Assembly (NCBI RefSeq): GCF_965227785.1
Contig: NZ_OZ245785.1
Span: 2,728,001 to 2,792,000, forward strand
Direction of reading: 5' to 3'
Source of the DNA: Gracilimonas sp965227785
Lineage (GTDB): Bacteria; Bacteroidota; Rhodothermia; Balneolales; Balneolaceae
Length of the DNA: 64,000 nt
In this document: positions 24,476 through 32,370 of the stretch, one piece after another
Layout of the letters: every line of letters starts with the position of its first letter
Position numbering within the stretch: the first letter of the stretch is position 1
Position numbers and translations under genes: made by a program
The notes under the pieces: model-generated
Seen by the model: only the letters and a program-made list of their open reading frames with translations
Told to the model about the DNA's origin: nothing
Database searches by the model: none

Positions 24476-24955
24476 ATGAAAAGCTTTAAACACATAACAA
24501 CCCTGACGGTACTGCTCATTTTTATGGGCACGATTGTAAGTATCCGGGCAGTGGCCCAGGAAGCGGAGCCGAATTGGCAGACTTTTGAGAAAGCTATGGA
24601 ATTGGCTGAAGAACAGGATAAACCGATCCTGGTAGATGTTTGGGCTCCGTGGTGTGGCTGGTGCAAGAAAATGCAGAAGGAAGTGTATCCGGCACTGGTA
24701 TCCACCTTAAATGAAAACTTCATTCTCACCCGTCTGAATCGGGACGACAACGAGGGGCGAAAAAAATATCAGCAGTACAGGTTATCTCCCTTGCGGTTAG
24801 CCCAGAAGTTTAATGTACAGAATGTGCCGGCGGTGGTGCTGCTTTCTCCGGAAGGAGAATACCTGTTTCATATTTCGGGGTTTGTAGCTGCCGATAAACT
24901 GGAGGAGGTTTTGGAATATGTGGCTTTGGAGAAGTCAGAGAAAAATTCGAGATAG
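24476..24955 (+). CDS. Exported thioredoxin-like protein
   Basis: The 159-aa protein has an N-terminal hydrophobic signal (TVLLIFMGTIVSIRAVAQ) and a thioredoxin fold with the redox motif WAPWCGWCKKM (C60, C63). The cis-proline loop is visible in NVQNVPAVVLL. The CGWC dipeptide and the MELAEEQDKPILVDVWAPWC start match the DUF255/thioredoxin_7-like exported proteins. Its ATG follows the stop codon of the TonB receptor with no gap, so the two are translationally linked. Because the receptor plug has a Cys-x-x-Cys pair, this protein may keep that pair in the right redox state. That link is an inference. Confidence 0.9.
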   Translation: MKSFKHITTLTVLLIFMGTIVSIRAVAQEAEPNWQTFEKAMELAEEQDKPILVDVWAPWCGWCKKMQKEVYPALVSTLNENFILTRLNRDDNEGRKKYQQYRLSPLRLAQKFNVQNVPAVVLLSPEGEYLFHISGFVAADKLEEVLEYVALEKSEKNSR

Positions 24956-24969
24956 AATAGAGCAAAAAA

Positions 24970-25139
24970 AACTTAGTGCACCTTAGTGCCCTTGTGTCTT
25001 GGTGGTAAAAAAGAGTAGGCCACGAAGGCACGGAGCCACGAAGAAACACAAAGGGTATGGGATTAGAAATACTTAGTGAACATTAGTGCCCTTGTAACTA
25101 GGTGGCAAAAAAAGAAGCCTACAAAGAATTGGAGCGAAG
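24970..25139. repeat. Dispersed intergenic repeat, copies 1 and 2
   Basis: The stretch contains ACTTAGTGCACCTTAGTGCC followed by CTTGTGTCTTGGTGG, then GGCCACGAAGGCACGGAGCC and ACGAAGAAACACAAAGG, and a second, more worn unit from about 25070. The two halves are loosely complementary (CTTTGTG-type and CACAAAG-type words). Related units occur at 25612-25783, 26503-26566 and 34440-34600. They lie between genes, do not code, and directly border the GxxExxY gene. Confidence 0.75.
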
Positions 25140-25140
25140 T

Positions 25141-25557
25141 TCAGAGTATCATTCTTTTAATCCCATCTTTTATTAATGGAACATTGAAATTGATTAAATA
25201 TCCTAATCGCTTGCCGGTTAACTTTAAATGACTTAGTAACTGAGCTTCCCAAACAGGATTTACGGTTTCAATTGCTTTCAGCTCGCAGATAACGAGATCA
25301 TTTGCTAATACATCCAGTCTCAGCCCCTCATCAAAAACCATGTTCTCAAAAGTAATTGGGATATCTATTTGTCGATGGACTTTAATTCCTTTCTCAGACA
25401 GAACATGGCAGAAACACACTTCATAAACTTTCTCCAATAAACCCGGACCTAAAGATTTATGAACATGGTATGCAGCATTCACAACGGCCTTTCCTGTTCT
25501 TTCCTCTTCTTCGGTAAGCGGTGCAAAATCTTGACTACTTGTACTTGATCGTCCCAT
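25141..25557 (-). CDS. GxxExxY-family protein
   Basis: The 138-aa protein has the defining motif G39-LL-E42-KV-Y45 in KSLGPGLLEKVYEVCF and the later conserved LRLDVLANDLVICELKAIE and LLSHLKLTGKRLGYLINFNVPLIKDGIKRMI. The RLDVL...ICELKA pair resembles a PD-(D/E)xK nuclease core, and the family is often placed in that fold, but no activity is established. GxxExxY genes are common in genomes with many intergenic repeats. Here the gene is bounded on both sides by the same dispersed repeat (25139 and 25612), which suggests it travels with it. The start lies at the ATG at 25557 (MGRSSTSSQDF). Confidence 0.92.
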   Translation of the reverse strand: MGRSSTSSQDFAPLTEEEERTGKAVVNAAYHVHKSLGPGLLEKVYEVCFCHVLSEKGIKVHRQIDIPITFENMVFDEGLRLDVLANDLVICELKAIETVNPVWEAQLLSHLKLTGKRLGYLINFNVPLIKDGIKRMIL

Positions 25558-25611
25558 AAACCCCTCTTTTTCTTTAATAAGCGATTCAAAAACAATTAAG
25601 TCAAGAAAGTT

Positions 25612-25783
25612 TTAGCGAACCTTGGTGTCCTGGTTTCTTAGGGCCGAAAAAGAGTAGGCCACAAAGCATCACAAAGAGAGATGGGGGTAAGAATACTTAG
25701 TGCACCTTGGTGCCCTTGTGTCTTAGTGGCGAGAAAAGAGCAGGCCACGAAAGTATGAAGCCACAAAGAACCACGAAGGAAAA
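25612..25783. repeat. Dispersed intergenic repeat, copies 3 and 4
   Basis: Two further units are visible: a worn one (GCGAACCTTGGTGTCCTGG to CACAAAGAGAGATGGGG) and a better one (CTTAGTGCACCTTGGTGCCC, CTTGTGTCTTAGTGGC, then GGCCACGAAAGTATGAAGCC and ACAAAGAACCACGAAGG). Together with copies 1 and 2 they bracket the GxxExxY gene. Confidence 0.72.
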
Positions 25784-26359
25784 TCAAACCGGTTTTTCTT
25801 CACGGGCCAGCATATCCATAAATTTTTTAAATCGCTTCTGTCTGGTTTCGGGCCTCTTCGCTGATGTCAATCCGAGGGCGATCTGATAGCGACTTGATTT
25901 ATTGAGCGTTTCAAAGAACTGTTTAGCCTTCGGCTTGCTATGAAGTGCCTCAAGGAAATCTGCCGGCACTTTTAATTCACTTGCCACATATGCCTTCTCC
26001 CATCGGCCATCCGATTGGGCTGCATGAACCTGCTCGAGGCCCGGTTCCATCATCCTTCCCTCTTTGATCAAGCGCTCGGCATGCTCTCTGTTTCTTTTTG
26101 ACCAATTGCTTCGGGCTCTCCTGGGGGTGATGCGTTGGAGATAAGCCTGGTCATCCAATGACTTCCTTATACCGTCGATCCAGCCCCAGCAAAGCACCTC
26201 AATCACTATATCATCCCAGGTCACGCTTGGAACCCCGGTCTTCTTCTTGAATATCTTCACCCAGAGTTCGTCCTCAGAGGCGTGATTCAGTTTTAGCCAT
26301 CGGCCGAGATCTTCCGGCGATGCAAAGGGCAGGATTTTTTTTGGATCGGGTTCAGGCAT
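25784..26359 (-). CDS. YdeI/OmdA-family protein
   Basis: The 191-aa protein matches the YdeI/OmdA family (YdhG_co/OmdA-type). Recognisable segments are LWVKIFKKKTGVPSVTWDDIVIEVLCWGWIDG, LQRITPRRARSNWSKRNREHAERLIKEGRM and the C-terminal PADFLEALHSKPKAKQFFETLNKSSRYQIALGLTSAKRPETRQKRFKKFMDML. Members are small cytoplasmic proteins; some have been linked to resistance to cationic peptides, but a molecular function is not established. It is flanked by dispersed repeats on both sides (25783 and 26503). Confidence 0.9.
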   Translation of the reverse strand: MPEPDPKKILPFASPEDLGRWLKLNHASEDELWVKIFKKKTGVPSVTWDDIVIEVLCWGWIDGIRKSLDDQAYLQRITPRRARSNWSKRNREHAERLIKEGRMMEPGLEQVHAAQSDGRWEKAYVASELKVPADFLEALHSKPKAKQFFETLNKSSRYQIALGLTSAKRPETRQKRFKKFMDMLAREEKPV

Positions 26360-26502
26360 GAAACGGGACTCTTTTCAATATAGCGGCCTGGGGTTTAATA
26401 GGCACAGGTTCTCGGCTTTTGCTGAAGTAACTGAATAGTTTTATAGCTCGCAAGTTTGTGTGAAGATTTAAGGAGAAGGGATTTCGCAGATGACTTAGGG
26501 AG

Positions 26503-26566
26503 CGAGGGCAAAAGAGAAGGCCACGGAGGCACAAAGTCACGAAGAGACACAAAGAGCGATGGGGTT
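26503..26566. repeat. Dispersed intergenic repeat, half copy
   Basis: Only the second half of the unit is present: AGGCCACGGAGGCACAAAGTC, ACGAAGAGACACAAAGAGCG, then ATGGGG. The rest of the 26360-26677 gap contains AT-rich sequence with no gene and the operators and promoter of the TonB gene. Confidence 0.65.
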
Positions 26567-26576
26567 ACCCGCCTTA

Positions 26577-26593
26577 TTTAGATTAATTCTATA
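26577..26593. promoter_or_regulatory. Iron-type operator, distal site (TonB/DUF4374/PepSY cluster)
   Basis: TTTAGATTAATTCTATA fits TTTAGA-N5-TCTAAA with one mismatch. It lies 6 bp upstream of the predicted -33 TTTA. The same sequence type occurs twice before the DUF4856/imelysin operon at 48.1 kb. The bound regulator would be Fur or a DtxR/IdeR-type protein; the sequence alone does not decide. Confidence 0.65.
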
Positions 26594-26599
26594 TAGTGC

Positions 26600-26630
26600 T
26601 TTACAAGAAATAGAAAAGTACGTATAATTG
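26600..26630 (+). promoter_or_regulatory. Predicted promoter of the TonB/DUF4374/PepSY cluster
   Basis: TTTA (26600-26603) is followed after 19 bases by TATAATTG (26623-26630), which matches 7 of 8 positions of TAnnTTTG. Operators lie on both sides. Confidence 0.5.
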
Positions 26631-26648
26631 CGACCCAAAATAACACTA

Positions 26649-26665
26649 TTTGGAATTAATCTAAA
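26649..26665. promoter_or_regulatory. Iron-type operator, proximal site
   Basis: TTTGGAATTAATCTAAA is, on the minus strand, TTTAGATTAATTCCAAA, identical to the distal site in its first 13 positions. It ends 12 bases before the ATG of the TonB receptor. Confidence 0.65.
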
Positions 26666-26677
26666 TAAATATAGTAA

Positions 26678-29062
26678 ATGCTGAGTCGTCAATTACTACT
26701 CTCTATAGTCTTTATACTCTTGCTCCCGGCGTATGTGTGTGCTCAAAAAGATGAAGCTCAAATTTCCGGTGTTCTTACCATTGAAGACGATCCAGCAGTC
26801 GGTATCACCGTTTATCTTGAAGGAACCAACAAAGGAGTGGCTACCAATCAACTGGGAGAGTTCAGGATCGCTAACATCAAACCGGGCTCATATACACTGA
26901 TCATTTCAGGGGTTGGTTTTAAGAAAATATCACAAAATATATCTCTCGGTCCCGGAGAACACAGAAAGTTAGAAACAAAGCTGGAGTATGAGTCTCAATC
27001 ACTGAAGGATCTCACTGTATTTGGTAAATCGGAGGCAACCAGGATACGGGAGCAAGCCTATGCAATTGAGGTGGTAGATACGGAAGGCTTCAAAAACCTG
27101 TCTTCTAATGCCAACGACATACTTAAAAAAGTTTCCGGGGTTAATATTCGCCAGTCTGGTGGAGTTGGCTCCGAGTTTACACTTTCACTAAACGGGCTTT
27201 CCGGAAATCAGGTGCGTATTTTTCTGGATGGCATACCGATGGATTATTTCGGGAGCTCACTGTCGCTTAACAATTTTTCCGCTAACCTGATCGATCGTAT
27301 TGAAGTATATAAAGGAGTTGTACCAATTCATCTTTCTTCAGATGCGCTGGGCGGAGCGATTAATGTAGTTACGGGAAATAAGCTGAGTTCTTATGCTGAT
27401 GCATCATACAGCTTGGGTTCATTTGGAACCCATATTGGTTCAATAAACGCTCAGTTTAGGGACGAACAGTCTGGCTTTACAACCCGGTTGAAGTCTTTTT
27501 ATAACTCATCCCGGAATAATTACTCAGTACCTGTAAAATTAGTGAATTTCGAGACCGGGAAAGAGGCAAAAGACCCAACGGAAGTCGAGCGTTTTCATGA
27601 CGCTTATGAGTCAAAAATGGCGTGGGTCGAAACGGGTTTTACGGGGGTTGATTTTGCAGACCAGCTGATGGCGGGAGTACTTTATTCAGATAATTATGAT
27701 GAAGTCCAGCAGCCGGCAAACGCAATTGGAGAGGCTAAAGTACCTTATGGTGGAGTTGCTACAAAAGAGCAAAAATTCATCACCAATATTTCCTACAAAA
27801 AAAAGGGATTAGTGGATGAACGGCTAAACATAAGCAGCTATTTGGTTGCTGTATTCTCAGAGGGAGAGTCGAGAGACACCAGTAGTTATGATTATAACTG
27901 GCAGGGAGAGAAAGTAGAACGAATTGACAAAAATACGGGGGAGATCGAAAATCGAAAAACGTTACTTACCCTTAATACCGACAATTATCTTGGGAATTTT
28001 AACTCAGAATTTGCTCTGACTGATAATCATAATCTGGCCTTTAATTATAGTCTGAACTTTCTTACGCTTACTGGCTCTGACCCATTTAAGGATCAAAACA
28101 ACACCCAGTTTTCTAATCCCAATGATGTTTCAAAGCAGGTTTATGGATTAAGCTATACAAGTAGCTTTATTGATGAACGGCTGAAGAATACGGTGTTTTC
28201 CAAATACTATGATTATTCTATCGAATCACTACAAACTGATTATCAGGGTGAAGAAAGAAACGCCTTCAGAAATGAAAAAGATAGCTTTGGTTTTGGGGTA
28301 TCCACTACTTTTCAATTTGCTGATCTACAGCTTAAAGCCTCATTCGAAAATTCCACCCGTTTTCCTGAGGTCATAGAATTATTCGGTAACGGTTTAAACA
28401 CCGTTCCGAACCCGGCCCTGAAGCCAGAGGTTAGTAGCAACTATAACCTCGGGTTCATTTATTCAAAATACACACCCGTTCACTCCGTCATGGTTTCTGT
28501 GAACGGGTTCATCAGAGATGCCCGGGATTTCATTATCCCCGAAGTTCAGGGTATTAAAGTAACGCATATCAACAATGGTAAGGTACTTTCAAAAGGCGTA
28601 GATATAGCCGGCACCTATTCCTACAAAAATAACTGGATTATAAATCTGAGTGGCACCTTTCAGGACTTAAGGGATAATAACAAATGGCGAAACGGTGTAA
28701 AGGGAGTTCCCAATAGTTTGTACAAGGTACGTATCCCGAATGTGCCCTATTTGTTTGGGAATATGTCGGTCTCATACAGGGGAGAAGGATTATTTGATGA
28801 TAACGACAGCTATTCAGTTTCCCTCACCGAAAACTATGTGCACAGTTTCTACTATCGCTGGGAAAACCTTGCGAGCCGGAACAAAGGCGAGGTACCTACT
28901 CAGTGGACAACCGGTTTAGAAATGGTATACAGTTTTCCTGATCAACGACTTAATCTCTCGGCGGGTGTTTCAAATCTGCTGGACTCCAGAGTGTATGATA
29001 ATTATCAACAGTTACGCCCCGGGAGAGCATTTAATATTAAACTTAGATATCTCATAAACTAA
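26678..29062 (+). CDS. TonB-dependent receptor, probable siderophore/iron uptake
   Basis: The 794-aa receptor has a signal peptide (LLLPAYVCAQ), a carboxypeptidase-regulatory-like domain (ISGVLTIEDDPAVGITVYLEGTNKG), a plug with LNGLSGNQVRIFLDGIPMDYFG and RIEVYKGVVPIHLSSDALGGAINVVTG, and a long barrel with the FEN-STRFPEV and NPALKPE motifs of FepA/FhuE-type siderophore receptors. It ends with the typical aromatic-rich strand (RAFNIKLRYLIN). Paired iron-type operators precede it, and DUF4374 and PepSY genes follow within 70 bases. This trio is a known iron-uptake arrangement in Bacteroidota; the exact chelate is unknown. Confidence 0.94.
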   Translation: MLSRQLLLSIVFILLLPAYVCAQKDEAQISGVLTIEDDPAVGITVYLEGTNKGVATNQLGEFRIANIKPGSYTLIISGVGFKKISQNISLGPGEHRKLETKLEYESQSLKDLTVFGKSEATRIREQAYAIEVVDTEGFKNLSSNANDILKKVSGVNIRQSGGVGSEFTLSLNGLSGNQVRIFLDGIPMDYFGSSLSLNNFSANLIDRIEVYKGVVPIHLSSDALGGAINVVTGNKLSSYADASYSLGSFGTHIGSINAQFRDEQSGFTTRLKSFYNSSRNNYSVPVKLVNFETGKEAKDPTEVERFHDAYESKMAWVETGFTGVDFADQLMAGVLYSDNYDEVQQPANAIGEAKVPYGGVATKEQKFITNISYKKKGLVDERLNISSYLVAVFSEGESRDTSSYDYNWQGEKVERIDKNTGEIENRKTLLTLNTDNYLGNFNSEFALTDNHNLAFNYSLNFLTLTGSDPFKDQNNTQFSNPNDVSKQVYGLSYTSSFIDERLKNTVFSKYYDYSIESLQTDYQGEERNAFRNEKDSFGFGVSTTFQFADLQLKASFENSTRFPEVIELFGNGLNTVPNPALKPEVSSNYNLGFIYSKYTPVHSVMVSVNGFIRDARDFIIPEVQGIKVTHINNGKVLSKGVDIAGTYSYKNNWIINLSGTFQDLRDNNKWRNGVKGVPNSLYKVRIPNVPYLFGNMSVSYRGEGLFDDNDSYSVSLTENYVHSFYYRWENLASRNKGEVPTQWTTGLEMVYSFPDQRLNLSAGVSNLLDSRVYDNYQQLRPGRAFNIKLRYLIN

Positions 29063-29069
29063 ACAACCC

Positions 29070-30329
29070 ATGATATATACAAACAATAAATTATCACTTC
29101 TTATACTGGGTCTGGCCATACTGATTCCACTTGCATGCTCAGACAAAACACCAACCAATAGCGACGATTCGGATATAAATACAACAAAGTATTTCGTAGG
29201 AATTGAAGCTGCTACCGATCCCGCTACGGACGTACTTACTTTCTCGGTAAGTTCGATAGACTCTGGTATGGTTTCTCCAATTAATAATGGTTTTGAGCAA
29301 CCTGCATGGATGACTTTTTTCCAGGGAAATAACCAGATTATGGCCACCGGATATACTTCTGCTCCTGAATTTGTAAGCTATTCCTTAGTTGACGGTGAGC
29401 TGACTCAGGGGGAAAGTTTCTTTACCGATTTGGGAACTTATGCTTTTGATTTTGATGGCGAAAGCAAGATGATTCTTGTGGGATCTGCAAGGGAAGGATT
29501 AGCTGATAAAAAAATCTTTCTTGTAAATACAGATGCTATGGCCATCGAAAAAAGCGCATCACATGACTTCGGAAATATAGAAGCGGACAGTATTCTCGCT
29601 TTCCCAAATGATGCTAAGATCAGAGGTGACAAGCTCTTTATCTCCTACTACGGAATTCACGCCAATGGTAATTTCTCTACACCAAAAGCTAATACTGCTA
29701 AAGTAGCCGTGTTTAGCTATCCCGGGTTAGAGTTTGAAAAAATTATCAGCGATAACCGTGCTCCAAATATAGGTCGCTACTACGGGTTTAATAGCCTCGA
29801 AGCTGATGAAAATGGCGACATCTATACAATTTCTCCTTCTGCACTGGCCAGTGGATACAATCCGGTACCGGAAACAAATTCAGGTATTTTAAGAATCAAA
29901 AACGGAGAATCAGAATTCGATGCAAACTACCACATCGATTTTGAAGAGTTAAGCGGTGGATATAAGCTACAAGACCTTATCTATGTTGGAAATGGAAAGG
30001 CGGTAGTGAGAGTGTTCAGGGAAGAGGAGACAAACTCAGCTTATTTGTGGGCTACCTACTCACCTAATTCAGAAAATCCGCTTCTTGAAACTGGAATCGT
30101 AGATCTTTATAACGAGACTTTTACACTACTTGAGAACGTACCACTTGGCGGTGGGGGCTGGAATGCAGCTTACCTTGTTGAAGATAACAACGTTTTTCTT
30201 GGTGTTAGTAACAGCAGTTATTCCGGAATCTATAACATTGATACCGAAACCAACACCGCTTCAGAAGGAGCAAAGGTAGAAGGAAATTACGCTAAAGCTA
30301 TTCTCTCCCTCACAGCAGAGCAAGAATAA
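29070..30329 (+). CDS. DUF4374 lipoprotein
   Basis: The 419-aa protein has a lipoprotein signal (ILIPLA-C) followed by a beta-propeller-like body without a known catalytic motif. The position between a TonB receptor and a PepSY membrane protein, the length and segments such as EQPAWMTFFQGNNQIMATGYTSAPEF match DUF4374, a surface or periplasmic propeller of iron-uptake loci. It probably helps bind or pass on the iron compound. It lies 7 bases after the receptor gene. Confidence 0.82.
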   Translation: MIYTNNKLSLLILGLAILIPLACSDKTPTNSDDSDINTTKYFVGIEAATDPATDVLTFSVSSIDSGMVSPINNGFEQPAWMTFFQGNNQIMATGYTSAPEFVSYSLVDGELTQGESFFTDLGTYAFDFDGESKMILVGSAREGLADKKIFLVNTDAMAIEKSASHDFGNIEADSILAFPNDAKIRGDKLFISYYGIHANGNFSTPKANTAKVAVFSYPGLEFEKIISDNRAPNIGRYYGFNSLEADENGDIYTISPSALASGYNPVPETNSGILRIKNGESEFDANYHIDFEELSGGYKLQDLIYVGNGKAVVRVFREEETNSAYLWATYSPNSENPLLETGIVDLYNETFTLLENVPLGGGGWNAAYLVEDNNVFLGVSNSSYSGIYNIDTETNTASEGAKVEGNYAKAILSLTAEQE

Positions 30330-30346
30330 AATATATGCTTGATAAG

Positions 30347-30376
30347 CAGCCCGATATTAATTGTCGGGCTGATTTT
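30347..30376 (+). terminator. Attenuator-like hairpin between DUF4374 and PepSY genes
   Basis: CAGCCCGA (30347-30354) pairs with TCGGGCTG (30364-30371), followed by ATTTT. The T run is weak and broken, so it may reduce rather than stop transcription into the PepSY gene. Confidence 0.6.
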
Positions 30377-30397
30377 GTTGTATTAATTAAGGTATAG

Positions 30398-31522
30398 ATG
30401 AACAAAGCACTAAAAAAAATAAGCAGTAAGTTACACTTATGGCTGGGTCTCGGCTCAGGGATCATTGTTTTTGTCATAGCAATAACGGGATGTCTTTGGG
30501 TGTTTCAGGAAGAAGTGACCATAATGATAGAGGGTGAGCGAATAGTCGAAGCACAGGAAACTTCTTTTATATCAGCTGAAGTTGCCCACGATATCGCCAA
30601 AACCGTTTTTCCGGATCGTGTGATTCATGGAACTATTTTCGGCCAAAAAACAGATCAGGTAGAAGTTGTTTTTTATGAGGCTGATCCTGAATTTTATAGG
30701 TCTGTTTTTCTGAATCCATACAGCGGAGAAATACTGGATGTGAAAAATCACAGAGAGGGTTTTTTCTGGTTTGTACTTCAGGGACATCTCTATCTATGGA
30801 TGCCGCCGGATATCGGTATCCAGTTTACAAAATATGGAACTATGATTTTTGTGGTTCTACTTCTGACGGGTATGATTTTGTGGTGGCCGAAAACAAAAAA
30901 AGCCTTCAAGAGAAGTATTACGTTTAACTGGAAAGAAAAAACAAAATGGAAAAAGAAGAATTATGATCTTCATAACATTTTAGGATTTTATTCTTCGTCT
31001 CTTGCTTTCCTGATTGCATATACAGGATTAATTATGGCTTTTGGATGGGTCGCTTTTCTAACCTATAAAGCCCTGGGTGGAGATAAATCACCACAGTTCA
31101 TAACACCGGACAATGTATCTGAAGTAGTTGAGATGGTTGACGATGGTGAAAAACCTATAAATAAAATTGTGCCTATGCTAAGAACCAAATATCCTAATTA
31201 TGATACCATCGAACTGCACTACCCTGAGAATGATACTTCCAGCATTTTAGTAGAAATGTCGACTAAAGAAGGGGTTTATTACGACACCGAGTATCTTTTC
31301 TATGATCAATACACGATGGAAGAACTAGAGACTACCAGTATATATGGCAAAACAGAGAATGCCGGCTTTGCAGACAGGGTAATGCGCATGTATTATGATA
31401 TTCACGTTGGAGCAATCGGAGGGTTACCGGGAAAAATAATCGCTTTTTTTATAAGTTTGCTCACTGCTTCTCTTCCAGTGACTGGATTTCTATTTTGGTA
31501 TGGAAGATCATTCAAATCCTGA
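30398..31522 (+). CDS. PepSY-domain iron-regulated inner-membrane protein
   Basis: The 374-aa protein has four predicted membrane helices: IIVFVIAITGCLWVF, MIFVVLLLTGMILWWP, SLAFLIAYTGLIMAFG and the final IIAFFISLLTASLPVTGFLFWYG. The periplasmic loops contain two PepSY units and the HGTIFG...GHLYLWMP segment. The pattern LHLWLG-GIIVFVIAITG at the start and the DIHVGAIGGLPGKI-F-SL near the end are those of the PiuB/PepSY_TM family, implicated in reductive release of iron from siderophores. It is the third gene of the iron cluster. Confidence 0.92.
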   Translation: MNKALKKISSKLHLWLGLGSGIIVFVIAITGCLWVFQEEVTIMIEGERIVEAQETSFISAEVAHDIAKTVFPDRVIHGTIFGQKTDQVEVVFYEADPEFYRSVFLNPYSGEILDVKNHREGFFWFVLQGHLYLWMPPDIGIQFTKYGTMIFVVLLLTGMILWWPKTKKAFKRSITFNWKEKTKWKKKNYDLHNILGFYSSSLAFLIAYTGLIMAFGWVAFLTYKALGGDKSPQFITPDNVSEVVEMVDDGEKPINKIVPMLRTKYPNYDTIELHYPENDTSSILVEMSTKEGVYYDTEYLFYDQYTMEELETTSIYGKTENAGFADRVMRMYYDIHVGAIGGLPGKIIAFFISLLTASLPVTGFLFWYGRSFKS

Positions 31523-31545
31523 CTTGGGGTGAGAACGAAATGAAG

Positions 31546-32358
31546 CTACTTAATCAGCATCATCTTTTTGGTAAGCACCTGCTTCCCGGTCTTTAACTGG
31601 TAGATGTAGAGCCCGGAGGGGAGGGTACTACCTGAGGAACTCAAAGCATTCCAGGAGACGGTTTTTTCTCCGGCAGGCTGACGCTCATTGACCAATGTGG
31701 CTATTTCAGCCCCCAGCATGTTGTAGATTTTGAGGGAAACCTGTGATGGCTTGTTCAGAGAATATGAAATAGTGGTGCTTGGGTTAAACGGGTTGGGATA
31801 ATTTTGAGCTAAACTGATTCGGTCCGGAAATTCATCCACGGGCTCTGCAGAAGTAATTGTTTTAGATAATTCTTCTTCAATTACCGCGATTACCTGATCA
31901 GTATCTGTATCAACAAATCCGGTTCCTTTATATACAACATTTCCTTCTTTAGAGATTACAACAGAACGGTCGTAGGAAGAGGTATTTCCATAGTAATCTT
32001 CTAAGCTTTGGCGGGCATTCAGAAGTAAAGTATAACTGATACCGGTTTCAGATCGGAAGCTTTGGTTGGCAGAAACCGACAGATTCCAGGTATCCAAACC
32101 CAGGGCTACAAAATTAGTGTCGTCCATGAAGGGCTGATAAATATCTTCTTCAGTAATTGGTCCGTTGTCAAGACAGTGCGGGCACCCGGCTCCATAAAAG
32201 AAGATGTAAACGACCTTCCCATCAAAATCGGAAAGGGAAACCTCTTCATTCTCCAGCGAGGTGTAGGTGAAGCCAGGAGCTTCCTCCCCGGTATTTACCT
32301 GTGCCAATACTGAAGCTGTAAAGAGAATCGCGAATGGTAGCAGTAAGAGTTTTTTCAT
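31546..32358 (-). CDS. Redoxin-domain protein with type IX secretion sorting domain
   Basis: The 270-aa protein has a signal peptide (MKKLLLLPFAILFTASVLAQ), a thioredoxin/AhpC-like domain (residues 23-175) with the redox site CPHC (C59, C62) in FFYGAGCPHCLDNG, and a C-terminal Por-type sorting domain (from about residue 185: AQNYPNPFNPSTTISYSL, then the LKTGKQVLTKKMMLIK end). The last part directs export across the outer membrane by the type IX system. A surface-exposed redox protein is unusual. It is the last gene of a three-gene operon with a barrel and a TlpA-like protein. Confidence 0.92.
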   Translation of the reverse strand: MKKLLLLPFAILFTASVLAQVNTGEEAPGFTYTSLENEEVSLSDFDGKVVYIFFYGAGCPHCLDNGPITEEDIYQPFMDDTNFVALGLDTWNLSVSANQSFRSETGISYTLLLNARQSLEDYYGNTSSYDRSVVISKEGNVVYKGTGFVDTDTDQVIAVIEEELSKTITSAEPVDEFPDRISLAQNYPNPFNPSTTISYSLNKPSQVSLKIYNMLGAEIATLVNERQPAGEKTVSWNALSSSGSTLPSGLYIYQLKTGKQVLTKKMMLIK

Positions 32359-32370
32359 AATATTTCCTTT

